A stretch of DNA of 64,000 nucleotides, from positions 4,774,001 through 4,838,000 of the forward strand of contig JAUEDM010000001.1 of NCBI GenBank assembly GCA_033439685.1, read 5' to 3'. The notes under the pieces were generated by a model, which did not search any database, was not told where the DNA came from, and saw nothing but the letters and a program-made list of their open reading frames with translations. The translations under genes were made by a program, and so were the position numbers. Origin of the DNA: Apodospora peruviana (Eukaryota > Ascomycota > Sordariomycetes > Sordariales > Lasiosphaeriaceae). How positions within the stretch are numbered: the first letter of the stretch is position 1; each line of letters begins with the position of its first letter. This document shows positions 24,621 through 35,464 of this stretch, piece after piece.

Positions 24621-26332
24621 CTATTGCATCTCGACATCATTGACAGCCTCAGAATCGTCATCTCCCCACAGACCCTCCAGCTTAAACTCCTTGGCCCATT
24701 CTGTCACGATCTCCTTCTGGTCAGGCATCACATCGTCAGCCCTGCTAGCCTTGCCGCTCGCCTTGGCAGGAGTGACGCCAGCAATAGCCAATACAGGGGC
24801 ATCGATCCAGCCTTGGATGCGGCCGTCACGCCAGTCGGTAACAACGGTCATAGCGGCTGCGTTGATGTTGGGCACGCCGCCTTTGCCCAGACGGCCGCGC
24901 TTGCGGGCCACCTGAACCAAAAAGTCCATGGTGGCCTCGCCGCTCTCGGGGTTGGTCACGAGCGGCGGGAGGTCGTAGACTTTGGTCATCATCTCCATCA
25001 GATCCGGGGTCGAGGACAGCCGCTTGATCAGCAGGCTCACGGCGGGAATCGGGTCATCGATCTGTTTCGGCGGGACCGCGTTTAGGAGCACCAAGTGGGC
25101 GTGGGCCTCGGTCTCGTTCTTGGGCACAAAGGTCAGGTTATTGGAGCTGGAGTCCGTCGTTGACGGGAACACGATACCGGGCGAGTCGAGCAGCGTCAGC
25201 TTGCTGTCAATCTTGACCGCACGGATGGAGGTCGTGACGCCGGCCTCGGCACCAGCAGGGCAGGCGTTGCGCTGGCCGCGATTGTTGCCGCTGAGCCGGG
25301 ACAGAAGCGAATTGATAACGCTCGACTTGCCAACGTTGGGATAGCCGATGACGCCGACCGAGATGGCGCGCTTGAGGTTGCGCGAGGCGGCGAACGACTT
25401 GAGCGCCCGGAACAGGTCCGCGCTGGTGCTCTGGACAGTGAGATTGCGGTGGTTGAATGTGTGGGCGTTGGGCGCGGGGCCGGACGCACGAAACGGCAGG
25501 GTAGGGAAGAAGCGGCGCAGGTGGGCGAGCCAGCCGCGGAGCACCGGCGGGGGAATCAAATCGACCTTGTTAAGCACAAGAATAAGCCGCTTACCTCCGT
25601 TGGCGGCCGCCATAACCGCCCGCTCGACGTCCCGCGACCGAGTCCCCTCGGGGTCCCGGGCGTCGAGCACGTAGAGAATGACATCGGCCTGCTCCACCAC
25701 CTGCTTGAACACCTTGTCGAACGCCTTGCGCGAGGTAGCGGTGCCCTGCACCTCTGTTACGCCAGCGTCGCTATCATCGTCCGAGTCTGAATCGTCATCA
25801 TCGTCCATTTCGTCGCCGCTCTGCAGCTCGCGGTCGTACTTCTCGGCAGCTCTTCTGGCGCTCGCTACCAAGGCGGCGAGGGGGTCGGACTCGTCCATGT
25901 CGCTGGCATCTTCGTCCATGACATCATCGTCCTCGACTATGCCCTCCATGCCATCATCCTGCTCCATACCGGTATTGCTGGCGTCGTCAACGTCGCCGGT
26001 CCTGGCAGCCTTGGCCATCTCGCGCTTGCGCTGCAGCTCCTCTTTCCTCCGCACGCGGTCCTCCTCGATCTTGTGCAGCAGCTTCTCCTTGTAGGGGAAC
26101 AGGTTGGGGATGCCCGGGTCCTTCTTCAGCTTGCTCCGCCATTCCGGATTCTTCTTGGCGAGCTTCTTCTCCTTGCGCTGCTTGGCGGCCGATGCCTTTT
26201 GGATCTTGTTCCGCAGCCGGGTCGGCGTCCGCTTGGACTTGGGCTCTGGATTTTTCGATTAAAGTCAGTTGTGTTCTTTCTGATCGACGGTGTATTCAAC
26301 TGACTTTTGGGTTTATTTATTGAGCCTGCCAT
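24621..26332 (-). CDS. nug1: Nucleolar GTPase Nug1 (large-subunit ribosome assembly)
   Basis: Two exons (26332-26305 and 26245-24621) encode 550 residues. The first exon carries only nine codons plus one base; the 59-nt intron has a CTGAC branch site. The N-terminus is the Lys/Arg-rich Grn1/GNL3-type region, followed by acidic stretches (about 100-170). The GTPase motifs are circularly permuted: NKVD of G4 (about residue 235) comes before the P-loop GYPNVGKSS (about 310) and DSPG of G3 (about 363). This order defines the YlqF/Nug1/Nog2 family. Nug1 acts in the nucleolus in 60S pre-ribosome maturation and export. It is divergent from the phosphatase gene, sharing a promoter region of about 545 bases. 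Nog2-type relatives are the main alternative, but the Grn1-type N-terminus and length favour Nug1. Confidence 0.88.
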
Positions 26333-26877
26333 CTTGTCTGGTTTTGTTTTGTCGCAAAACTTGACAAACAGTACTGGTACTGGGGCATTATTAGGAGGCA
26401 CGATCTCACTGTGGTCGATAGCCTGGCTCAGAAAAAAAATTATGGTTGAAAAATTGTGCCGCCTCTGACCGCCTCGATAAGTGGTCGTTTGTCGCTTATC
26501 AGCCGGTCAACCCCACTGTGTCCACCCTAGCCCCCTCACCACCAGTGGAGGTGCTTGTTAAACATCGCCAGCCGAAGGCGAGCAGGGTTAGGGTAACCTC
26601 CAACTTGGCTCCAGTCCGTCGAAGCTTCAAGCCGGCGGAGTTGCCGAATCGGTCGGTGCCCGGCTTGTGGGATCGTTGCTATCCGTCACTCCGACACCGT
26701 TCTTGATCCGTCATACTACAGTTGTACTTTCAGGCATACAACAAAGGTTTAAAAAGAAATCAAGTGAACTTGAAACCCCATTTGATTTCTGGCATAAGTA
26801 CTAATTCCTTTTTTAAAAAAGCAACACCGTCCTCACCACCGACCAAGACAGCCAAGAGAAGATAAATAAATATAAAA
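26333..26877. promoter_or_regulatory. Shared divergent promoter of nug1 and the HAD phosphatase
   Basis: The 545 bases between the two divergent start codons must hold both promoters. A telomere-repeat-like box GGGTTAGGGTAACC lies at 26585-26598, and an A-rich TTGAAAAATTG element at about 26444-26454 resembles the yeast ribosome-biogenesis RRPE motif. Both motif assignments are inference from short matches. Confidence 0.45.
26585..26598. promoter_or_regulatory. Telomere-repeat-like TTAGGG box
   Basis: GGGTTAGGGTAACC contains a full TTAGGG unit with flanking GGG, about 250 bases upstream of nug1. In yeasts, TTAGGG-type boxes in promoters bind Tbf1/telobox-binding factors. Whether this one does is unknown. 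Confidence 0.35.
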
Positions 26878-28188
26878 ATGGGAAGCACCGAACCCCCCGC
26901 CGGCCAGCCCGACTTTACCGGCCCGGTCGTGCAGGTTACCTTTGACGGCCTCCTCTTCGACATGGACGGGACCATTATCGACTCGACCGCGGCCGTGGTC
27001 AAGCACTGGGAGACGTGAGTGAACCAATAACCGACCGGCCATCTCATTAGACAAGCACGAGCCTACTGTCTTGTCTCTCGTTTTTAATTAGCAACAGTTA
27101 ATTGCAACCCCGTCAAACTGACTGACATCACCGGCCGTCTTACGGGAAACAGTGTCGGCAGCGAGATTGGCGTGGAACCTGAAGTGATTCTAGAGTTAGT
27201 ATAATGAGGGCAAGACATCATTCACACTAGCCATGCTAACTTCTGTGTCTGTCCGTAAAGAACCTCTCACGGACGACGATCTCTAGATATCCTCAAGATC
27301 CTTGCCCCTGAAAAGGCAAACTGGGAGTGTAAGTACTTCCCGCGCCCCTTCCGAAGTTTACACAGCGGTGACTAACTGCTGCAAACAGACGTCAGGCACA
27401 TGGAAGGTCTTCTCCCCAAGCTCCACGGTGACGACGCGGTCGAAATTCCCGGCGCCAGAGCCTTGCTCCAGGACCTGATCTCCCGCAATGCTCCCTGGGC
27501 CATCGTCACATCCGGCACCATCCCCCTCGTAACCGGCGTACGCATGCCCACTTTCTTTCTTCTTTCCTCTTCGCTTCCTCTTTTCCCCCTTTAAGCACTT
27601 CTTCTTTATATCCATTTATTCCTCTTCATTTCTTTATCTTCCTGCCCTCCGCTTCGTCTGTTTCCTCTCCATATCACCTTCATAACCTCTTCATATGCCC
27701 TTTTTCCCCTTCACTTCCTCGTCGCCCTTTCTTTCATAACCCCCTTCCTCGTTCGTCACTTCTTCTCCCCCCTGCTTTAGCACCGTATTCATACTTCCTA
27801 TCACCATATACATACTAAACCTCCTGTGATGAAAAAGTGGCTTGCCGTCCTCGGCCTCCCGCACCCAGAGCACCTCATAACAGCCGAGTCGGTTGAGAAC
27901 GGTAAGCCCGACCCCGCCTGCTACCTGCTCGGCCGTTCTAGACTGGGTCTCACGGCCGAAGACAAGCAGGTCCTCGTGCTCGAGGATAGCCCCGCGGGCA
28001 TCCGGTCCGGAAAAGCGGCCGGCTGCAAGGTTTTGGGTCTCGCGACGAGCCACACCGTCGAGCAGGTCGTCGAGGCCGGACCGGACTGGGTTTTGAAGGA
28101 CCTCGCTTCCGTGCGGTTGGTTCCCAACGACGCTGAAGGGGGAGGAGGGGTGACGTTGGAGTTTAGGAATTTATTGAAGACTGCTTGA
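26878..28188 (+). CDS. gpp1: HAD-family phosphatase, glycerol-1-phosphatase (GPP)-like
   Basis: Five exons (26878-27014, 27153-27194, 27261-27328, 27389-27537, 27838-28188) encode 248 residues, the usual length for GPP proteins. All junction phases agree, and branch sites are visible (CTGAC, CTAAC, CTAAC, CTAAA). HAD motifs in order are DMDGTIIDS (motif I with both aspartates), SGT (motif II), GKPDP (motif III lysine) and LEDSPAG (motif IV acid). ETSHGRRSLDILKILAPEKANWE between them is typical of the glycerol-3-phosphatase/2-deoxyglucose-6-phosphatase group. The likely reaction is dephosphorylation of glycerol 3-phosphate to glycerol, the last step of osmolyte synthesis; a sugar-phosphate substrate (Dog type) cannot be excluded. 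The fourth intron is 300 nt and pyrimidine-rich, unlike the other three (60-138 nt). Confidence 0.88.
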
Positions 28189-28519
28189 GGAGGAAGAAAC
28201 TGCTGGGTGTCGTGTGTGGGATACAGAGGAGATTTGTGACGGAACAGGCTCATTGGGTAGACGTTGTTGACTAGAATCACATTGTTATTCTCTCGGCATC
28301 CAAAGTATAGACTCCATGGATAGGGAAAAACAACATTTCTGTCTGTCTTAGTTTCTCACCATTCACACTACCCTACATCCATATCAAGGGGATGTTGGCA
28401 AGGTAACCTATCAAGAGATCTCCCTACCTGACCTTACTTTGGAACTATCTCTTCCGTTGTTAAGTGTCTTGCAGTTTGACTGAATAGGGCGTTCGTTGTC
28501 TGTTAAACCGCTTGGAGTA

Positions 28520-28671
28520 TGCTTACCTTTCCCGGACAAAGTAAACTTGACCATAATACAGCGGTTATACATTCTCCTGGCTGCTTACCTGTCTGCTTAC
28601 CTTTCCCGGACAAAGTAAACTTGACCATAATACAGCGGTTATACATTCTCCTGGCTGCTTACCTGTCTGCT
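28520..28671. repeat. Perfect 74-bp tandem duplication
   Basis: Copy one (28520-28593) and copy two (28594-28667) are identical base for base, beginning TGCTTACCTTTCCCGG and ending CTTACCTGTC, with four further bases of a third copy. Each copy also contains a second CTGCTTACCTGTCTGC-like end, so short internal homology (GCTTACC) may have seeded the duplication. Confidence 0.95.
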
Positions 28672-31600
28672 AGCTCGACGTATGTTATCCGTCCCCATGT
28701 AAGCTAGAGATTTGTAACAATGGTGTCGTCTGTCAGACGCCACAACCAACCCATGTGTCTGACCAGTTTTCTTCTACTTTCCCTTACCTCCTCCAAACGC
28801 ATGGTGTTTCTGGTTCATTCACCCGACACTACATTGGGGTAAGCAAGAGATCGAGCTGATATGTATCTAGCCCCTGCATGTGCCGGTGTCAGGCCAAGGG
28901 GGAAGAAGGATGGCCTAGGCCCGACTATGGAGGACGAAATGCGATGTCGAACAACAAAAAAAAGCGGCGAAGCCGAACGACCAGCAGTGAAAGCGAATGA
29001 GTGAGTGTGAAGTGTGGCACGGCACACATAATTCCCCATCACACAAAACCTTTGTGAAGGCCATAACCTGAGGCAGAGAAAGAAGGATGAGGAGGAAGCA
29101 GTTGCTTCTGACCCCAACCCAACACAACCCGATATCGCATGGCATATACCTTGTACGGCACAGCAAAACACCTCTTGGTAGGAGCACTTCAGACCAGGAT
29201 CAAATCTGGTATAGTCTATGGTCTGTAGCGAAGTGTTCGAGAAAACCCAACCAACGGACCCGGCATTGTGTTTAGGTCAGCCTTGCCTCTGGCCCCACAG
29301 GTATGCCATAGAAATGGATGCTAGCTTCAAGAAGAGTTGCACTGGGAGAGAAACACGGCCGTCATTCATTTCTGTGACGAAGAAAGATCGAGGAATACAC
29401 ATTGGTACCGAGGCAAATCTCCCGATAGTGATGTAGTATCCGTAAACTCCATTGAGCGAGAAGCATTTCGAATCGCTCCCATCAAGCAAGCTGAAAAGAA
29501 AAGCTGAATCGACTACCAAAAGCTCGCAGGGCCAAGTGAAACCGGACTGAAAGCGTGCAGTGGTACGGAGTAACGCAACATCGTCACCGGATGTTCCGCC
29601 GCCCCGGGGCCAGGCCAGGCGAGGCGTGGCGAGACAAGAGCCTGGGCCAGTTTCCTTTCCGGGGCGGCTGGTGTGGAGGACATGTGAACTTCCCTGCCCG
29701 CGGGCCTGCCTTGCAGTCTGCTTCTCGCTTTCCGGGGTTGTGGAGGGGGGTGGTGCAGCGGATATCACGGCCGCCGTAAAAAGAGGTAGAGGGTTTTTGA
29801 TGTCGATCAGCGAAAAGGAAAAGCCTTGCTCTCTGCTGCTGCGGGGGGTTACATGGTCTGGTGTTCAGCTCGCCTTCTTCGGTTCGAGCTTTCGATCTTT
29901 TCCTTCTCTTCCCCTCCCCCCATCTCGACTCGAAAGGAGAATGACATCCTTTCCAAGCCAAGCGGTCCTCTCTCAGCAAGCTTTTCTCCACAAAAGAAAA
30001 TCCCGGGGCAAAGCCAGCCATGCACCCGACGACGGTGAGGAGTTGAAGCACAAACGAACGACGGATGTGCCGCCGCTAACACCGAAATGGTGTAAAGTAG
30101 TGCAAGCTTGTGCAGACAAGCAAACCACCCCCTCCCCAAACTCCCTGTCGGTGATGAGGGAACAAGAGAAAGAAAACTGGAACGATTCCTTTCCAAGCAG
30201 GGGTCCCAGGTGGTTGTGCTGCGCTGCTTTCTGCTGCTGGACAGGCAGTCTCTCGAGTTCCAGCCTTTCGCTCCACAGGTGACTGACTACCTGAGCGAGC
30301 TGGGCTACTGTGGGAGGGTTGCACTCGCCTTCCATCCCCCCTGAGGCATACAGAGTTGAGAATAAAACGAGGAAAGAAGCGTGGAGGCCTGGAGGATGGT
30401 GACTGACCACCTCCAGAGATATCGTGCTGATGAATCATGAAAGAACGAGACCGTCATGTCATTCCCTACCTTACCGGGTTACCAGCAAGGAAGAAGACAT
30501 GCAACAGCCATCGGCTGTGGGACTGACCCGACGACGTCGACACAGCAGCGCTCTGCAAGGTCCCGTTCTCTTTTTTCCCGTGACACAGTTCACCGGCGAG
30601 AGCAAATAGCTTGCGGCGAACCTGTCATACGACGACGAGCTGACCCTTTGTGGCGAGCCCATCGCGGGTGTTTGCAGATTGCTTTGATCGACTGGCAACA
30701 CAAAGTCCAAAGTGGTCGGCGATTTGCGCAACCAAGGGACACTGGTTCCTTGCAGGTTTTGGTCCCCGGATTGGCATCTGAGAGGATGACTGACTTGTGA
30801 AAGGTCGCACATCATCACCCAACCCTTACCAGTGTTTCCTGTTCATTTCTCACCAGAGTCCGTAAACATGCCTACCGATCGACAGATGGACCAACGATGT
30901 CCCGGGTCCATCGTCAAAAGAGAGTTGAGGTCGAGAATACGGAATATGGTGTGATGAAATAGAAATAGCTTTTGCCTGTCCTTTTTCCCCATCCAGTGAG
31001 GTGTTTGGTCACACGTCAAAGGCGGTCGATCCCGACCACCACCCCCACGAACAAGCTCAGCAAGTCATCGCGCTGAATCGGCACTGGGCAAAGGAAAGCT
31101 GGCTGAGTGGCGCTGGGAGAGCAGAACGCCAGCTCGGGGAATCAACCTCTTGGATTCGCTCTTCGCCATTACCCCTGCAGCAGGACTGGTTTGTTACGCT
31201 GTGATTGACAGATCTGTGTCTGTCTTTGCTGCAGGAACATTGAGACAAAAAAGCCTCTTTCCCAGGGGCAACTGGAGATCCAAACACCACTCAAACGCGC
31301 CACTGAAGTGGCAAACTTCGTATTCTTTTCTTGCCATCTCTCAGTCGACAAACTGTGTCATCAAGGATAGGATGTTTCTTGGAGAGGAGGCACACCTCTG
31401 GTCCTGACACGCATATTCGGTGATAACAGTCATGGTTGCGTTGAACCCTACGCCGTCTGCTGCCTGTGTAATACATACATAAGAGTAATGTTAAAATTCC
31501 ATGGGTGGCCGCATGGCGACAGGTGTACCGTATGTAAGATATTATCTCGCGCGTCCACGGTTGCGTGAAGTGCGGCTCAACCATGTTGATAACAGAAATA

Positions 31601-33802
31601 GAAACTGGGGTCCTGATGCGTGTTGCACATCACGGGAGTAAAGGCAGTTACCACACCCCATTGGTCCCGTATCAACGAGTTAGAGTCTCTCTTCCGTCCA
31701 GGCTGGGGTGACGGGATCTGTTCATCAGGGCAAACCAGATGCCGCGAGCCGTGAACAAGGTTTTGATCAGGGAACAGAGTCCGAGTGCGGACTTGACGAC
31801 TGGTGAACACCCGTCTAACGCACAATTGCCCACAGCGGAGCCTCCCTTATTTTCCTCGGGACAGCCTGTTGGTGCGGCCGTAGCAATTGGGATTTGGGAA
31901 TGCGGCGTACGCACACCGTCCAGACATCACTGGCTGGAGTTGCGATGAGAAGAGGGCCAAGATGGATGTACCGCAAGGTACTGCCCTCACTGGAGTCAGA
32001 CGTGGCAGGGGAGCGACCTGAGTACTCCAAGGTACCTCCAGGTCCAGGGTGGCCATGGCGCGGTCGGTCAGTCAGCATGGTCTGGTCAAGGTACCCCCTT
32101 CCAGAAGCACGTGGCCGCCTGGGCCAGAACATGATCCTAATTTCCCGCCCCTTGGACATGCGCTGCGCTGGCATAAAACTCATCTCAAGAAGTATTTGCT
32201 TTGTGCTTCAGGTGAACCACGAGGGCGGCAAGGTCAGATATCGAGGAGTTATCGTTCAGAGACCATCAAGACAGCACCAAATGCACTGAAGCGAAGCTCG
32301 TGTTCCAGCTGCTCGGCGGCTGAGCACAAGTGCGCGCGCCAGCCAAGCGAGATATACCACTCGTCAGGCCAATCCGACATCCCGTTGCTGCGCCGTGCTC
32401 TGAACACTCGCGATACGCATCGATTCGCAGCGAATGAGAACAAACGGCGCGCCAGATCTGGGGAAGACGACATCGTGACGGCCTTCAACATTCTTACGAT
32501 GCCGGCCAGACCCTTAGTATGGGAACGCATCCAGCCAGGTCTTTGAACTTGACGGGTTTGGGATGCCATGGAACTGCCTGATACGTGACTGCCTCACCTC
32601 GGAGAAAATCCCGAAGTCCGCATCTGTCTGTTGCGCATGATCCCTAATCAGTACAGATCGACTGCCCACCTACGGTGAAGAAGCGGGACGACGCGGGGAC
32701 GGGGTCCGCAGTGCCAATGGCACGGGCCTGTGCCCAACTGTCGCTACGGTGGATAGACAGCGTCCGGGCGACATGCTTGGGGTTGGTCTGGAATGGATGC
32801 CTGTGCCTTAGTCCTACAGTTCCTTGAGTTCCCGATGGCAGCCTCCGTGAGTCTCGTGCTGCGAAGAAGAGGGTTGCAGCCGAGAGCAAAAACGTGTCCT
32901 GCGTCCAGTCCGTATACAAACATCCAACTGCGGGTGTGAATGCCGTCCCAAGCTATGGGGAAAATACTTTTGCAAGTCATTGACCGAGACGGAGATCTAC
33001 TACTTACGTTTTGCCGCTGGCTCGCATATCAGGTCCAGTGTTGGATCTGACGTGCCGCGTTCAGGCTTCAGGATGGATGGCTCGGTGCAGAAGCATGCGA
33101 GGCGCAACCCCCGAACAAGTTCGTCGAGTCATTGTTCTATAGTGTTTCGAAGGCGGTCACCTCCTTGGTAACCGCACAAACCCGACCCCCTTTGTCGCTC
33201 TTGGTCTAGTATGGCTAGGTATCGGGGATTTCGATCTGACGGCGAAAGAGCAAACGTCATCTGTTTCGTCCACTCCTTTAACGTGCCGTATCGGAACGAA
33301 CGTGTCACAGCAGAAACACAACACTTGACTCGTCTTAAGACTCTGTACGTAACACAGTCGTGGTGGTACTGTAGTTCAAATAGGCTTGAAGGGCAATAAG
33401 AGACGGTCGATCATGTACGGAGTAGCCTCCACCGCAGGAAGCCAGATGCGAGGTCGAGGACTTGAGGCGGTCTCCCGATGTCGCGGTCTTTTGCAGGGGT
33501 GGTGATGTGCAGCGGGAGCCTCGGACCCCACTGTTGCGTTGGACTTTGACGTCCAATGCTGGGGTTTGGGTTCTTTGGCTAGGTATATCGCACATCTTAA
33601 GAAAATCATGAACCATGCCGCTCAGGATTTGGTCCCCGCCTGGGGCCACAGACCTGACAGCCAAACAGGCTCTTGATTTTCAGCCACCTGGAAGGGATGG
33701 ACGAGCTCAGTATTTGGTACAGCAAAGTCCTGATTTGGTCGATTCACTTTTCAGTGTTGACGGAATGCATGTACACGGCACTAAACAGAAAATAGAGAAA
33801 CC

Positions 33803-33819
33803 GGGGGGGGGGGGGGGGG
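33803..33819 (+). repeat. Homopolymer of 17 G
   Basis: A run of 17 consecutive G. Such runs are polymorphic and are also sites of assembly or sequencing length error. Confidence 0.85.
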
Positions 33820-35439
33820 TAGCCTATATACGTTGTCTCCTTGCCGGATCTGCCTTGTAAGCAGCATCTCTAGCTTTTGAAGACCCCGGCCCAACAATCA
33901 GACATTAATGGTTCAGGCATCAGGGTTCAACTCGTCTTTCGTCGGCAGCTGCTTTGGCTTCCCGAGACAGCAGTTCGGGGTCGGACGGACGTGGGAAATA
34001 TGATGACGAAAAATCGTGCCGCGATCAGCCTACTCTTTTCGGATGTTGGTGGCAAGTCACCAAATGCCGATTCCGCGTGTGCAAGCGTGTGCCGGGCCAG
34101 GGACACACTCGGAACGGCTGACCGGTGCACGTCAGACCGGAAAGGAAGCTCTGCCCGCGTCTCGTCCCTTTCTCCGCACCGCACCTGTTGGGAGCACTCG
34201 CGAGCTTTCTTGAAGATTTGGGGCCTGTCAGCACAGTTTCCCAGCCGTGTGCCTCTGTGCAGAGTCGAAGAATGCGACCTTGACGACAGCAAAACCTCTG
34301 TGCTGGCGCTCATCATGGCAGACGGAACTCAGTGTCACCCTGTGCAGTGTGAAGACATGGTTCACCAATGAACCCTTGCCGTTGGCCCCGCCGACGATGT
34401 GAAAATTGCCCAAAGTTCCCATAAATAGATCTCTCCTCCCACCACATGCGGGTGCAGTGTCACCATGTTGCCTTTCAGCGTTGCGCTGTGCCTTTGCGTG
34501 CAACCGCATCCCACCTGTCGTCCAGCCTTTGCAGTCACTCCTCACCAGAGCGAGAGGTCAGACGATAGCTGTTCTGCCGTTCCAGCTGTTCTTTTGTCTT
34601 GGGTTCCTTGAGCTGCGTTGTGGACCTTGTTATGATGGAGCTTCTGGCGTGTGAGACACAGAGTCTGGTTTACCGAAACGGGGAAGAGAGTTGAAATTAA
34701 TCTTTGTGCGGCCCTGCGGATATTACTTCAGCTTCTTGGCCTCCTGACCACGAAGAGCAACAGAAACATCGTGTTCACCACCCCTATAGAGACACCGGCA
34801 ATACGTAATGTGGTTGCCGACGTGCCGAGTTTATACTGTCGTTTGAGGGGAGCCGGAGGCTGCTCGTTGTGACGGGCATGATGTCGTGGAGAGAGTTCAG
34901 TTGGTGAGCGCGTTCATGATTATCATCCGGTGGTCGGCGGGGAAAACAGTAATAATCTTTGCTCACGTAAGTGTCCAGTCGCCAACTTCACAGCATCGAT
35001 CGCGCGCGGGAGCTTGAGTCTTGGCTTCCCACCGCAAAGGCAACCCGCCAACCAGGCAGCCTGTTGCAGGTAGGGTTACTTGCGAGGAAGCGAATCAGGA
35101 GCGGCTATAAGCGAAAAGACCCACAGCAGAGCCAACCAAGTTGAGCAGGGTTGCAGGTGCAGGCTAGGGTACGAGTTAGACCTCGGGCGATGACGGTGCG
35201 GAACATTGGGACCACGGCCGGCTTCTGGTGAGCAACATCATCCCCAGGAACACGCACGGGGCGACAGAACAGCGGGCCACAGCATCTGTCTGTCTGGTCA
35301 GATCTTCGAGCGTGAGGTAGTGAGCTGAACGGCGACGATAGAACGAACGGTAGGAGTTGTCCATATGGAGCAGCTTAACAGTCCCAGATGGATGCCATAC
35401 CGATTATATCCAACTCATCAGCAAGCTTGACTTGACAGC

Positions 35440-35464
35440 GAGGCTTGAGGCTTGAGGCTTGAGG
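35440..35464. repeat. GAGGCTT heptamer repeat
   Basis: Three copies of GAGGCTT followed by GAGG. Confidence 0.7.

Noticed and set aside
29560..30282. A 240-codon frame within the gene-free interval
   Set aside because: Several overlapping frames of similar length exist on both strands and none shows a recognisable motif or splice partners.
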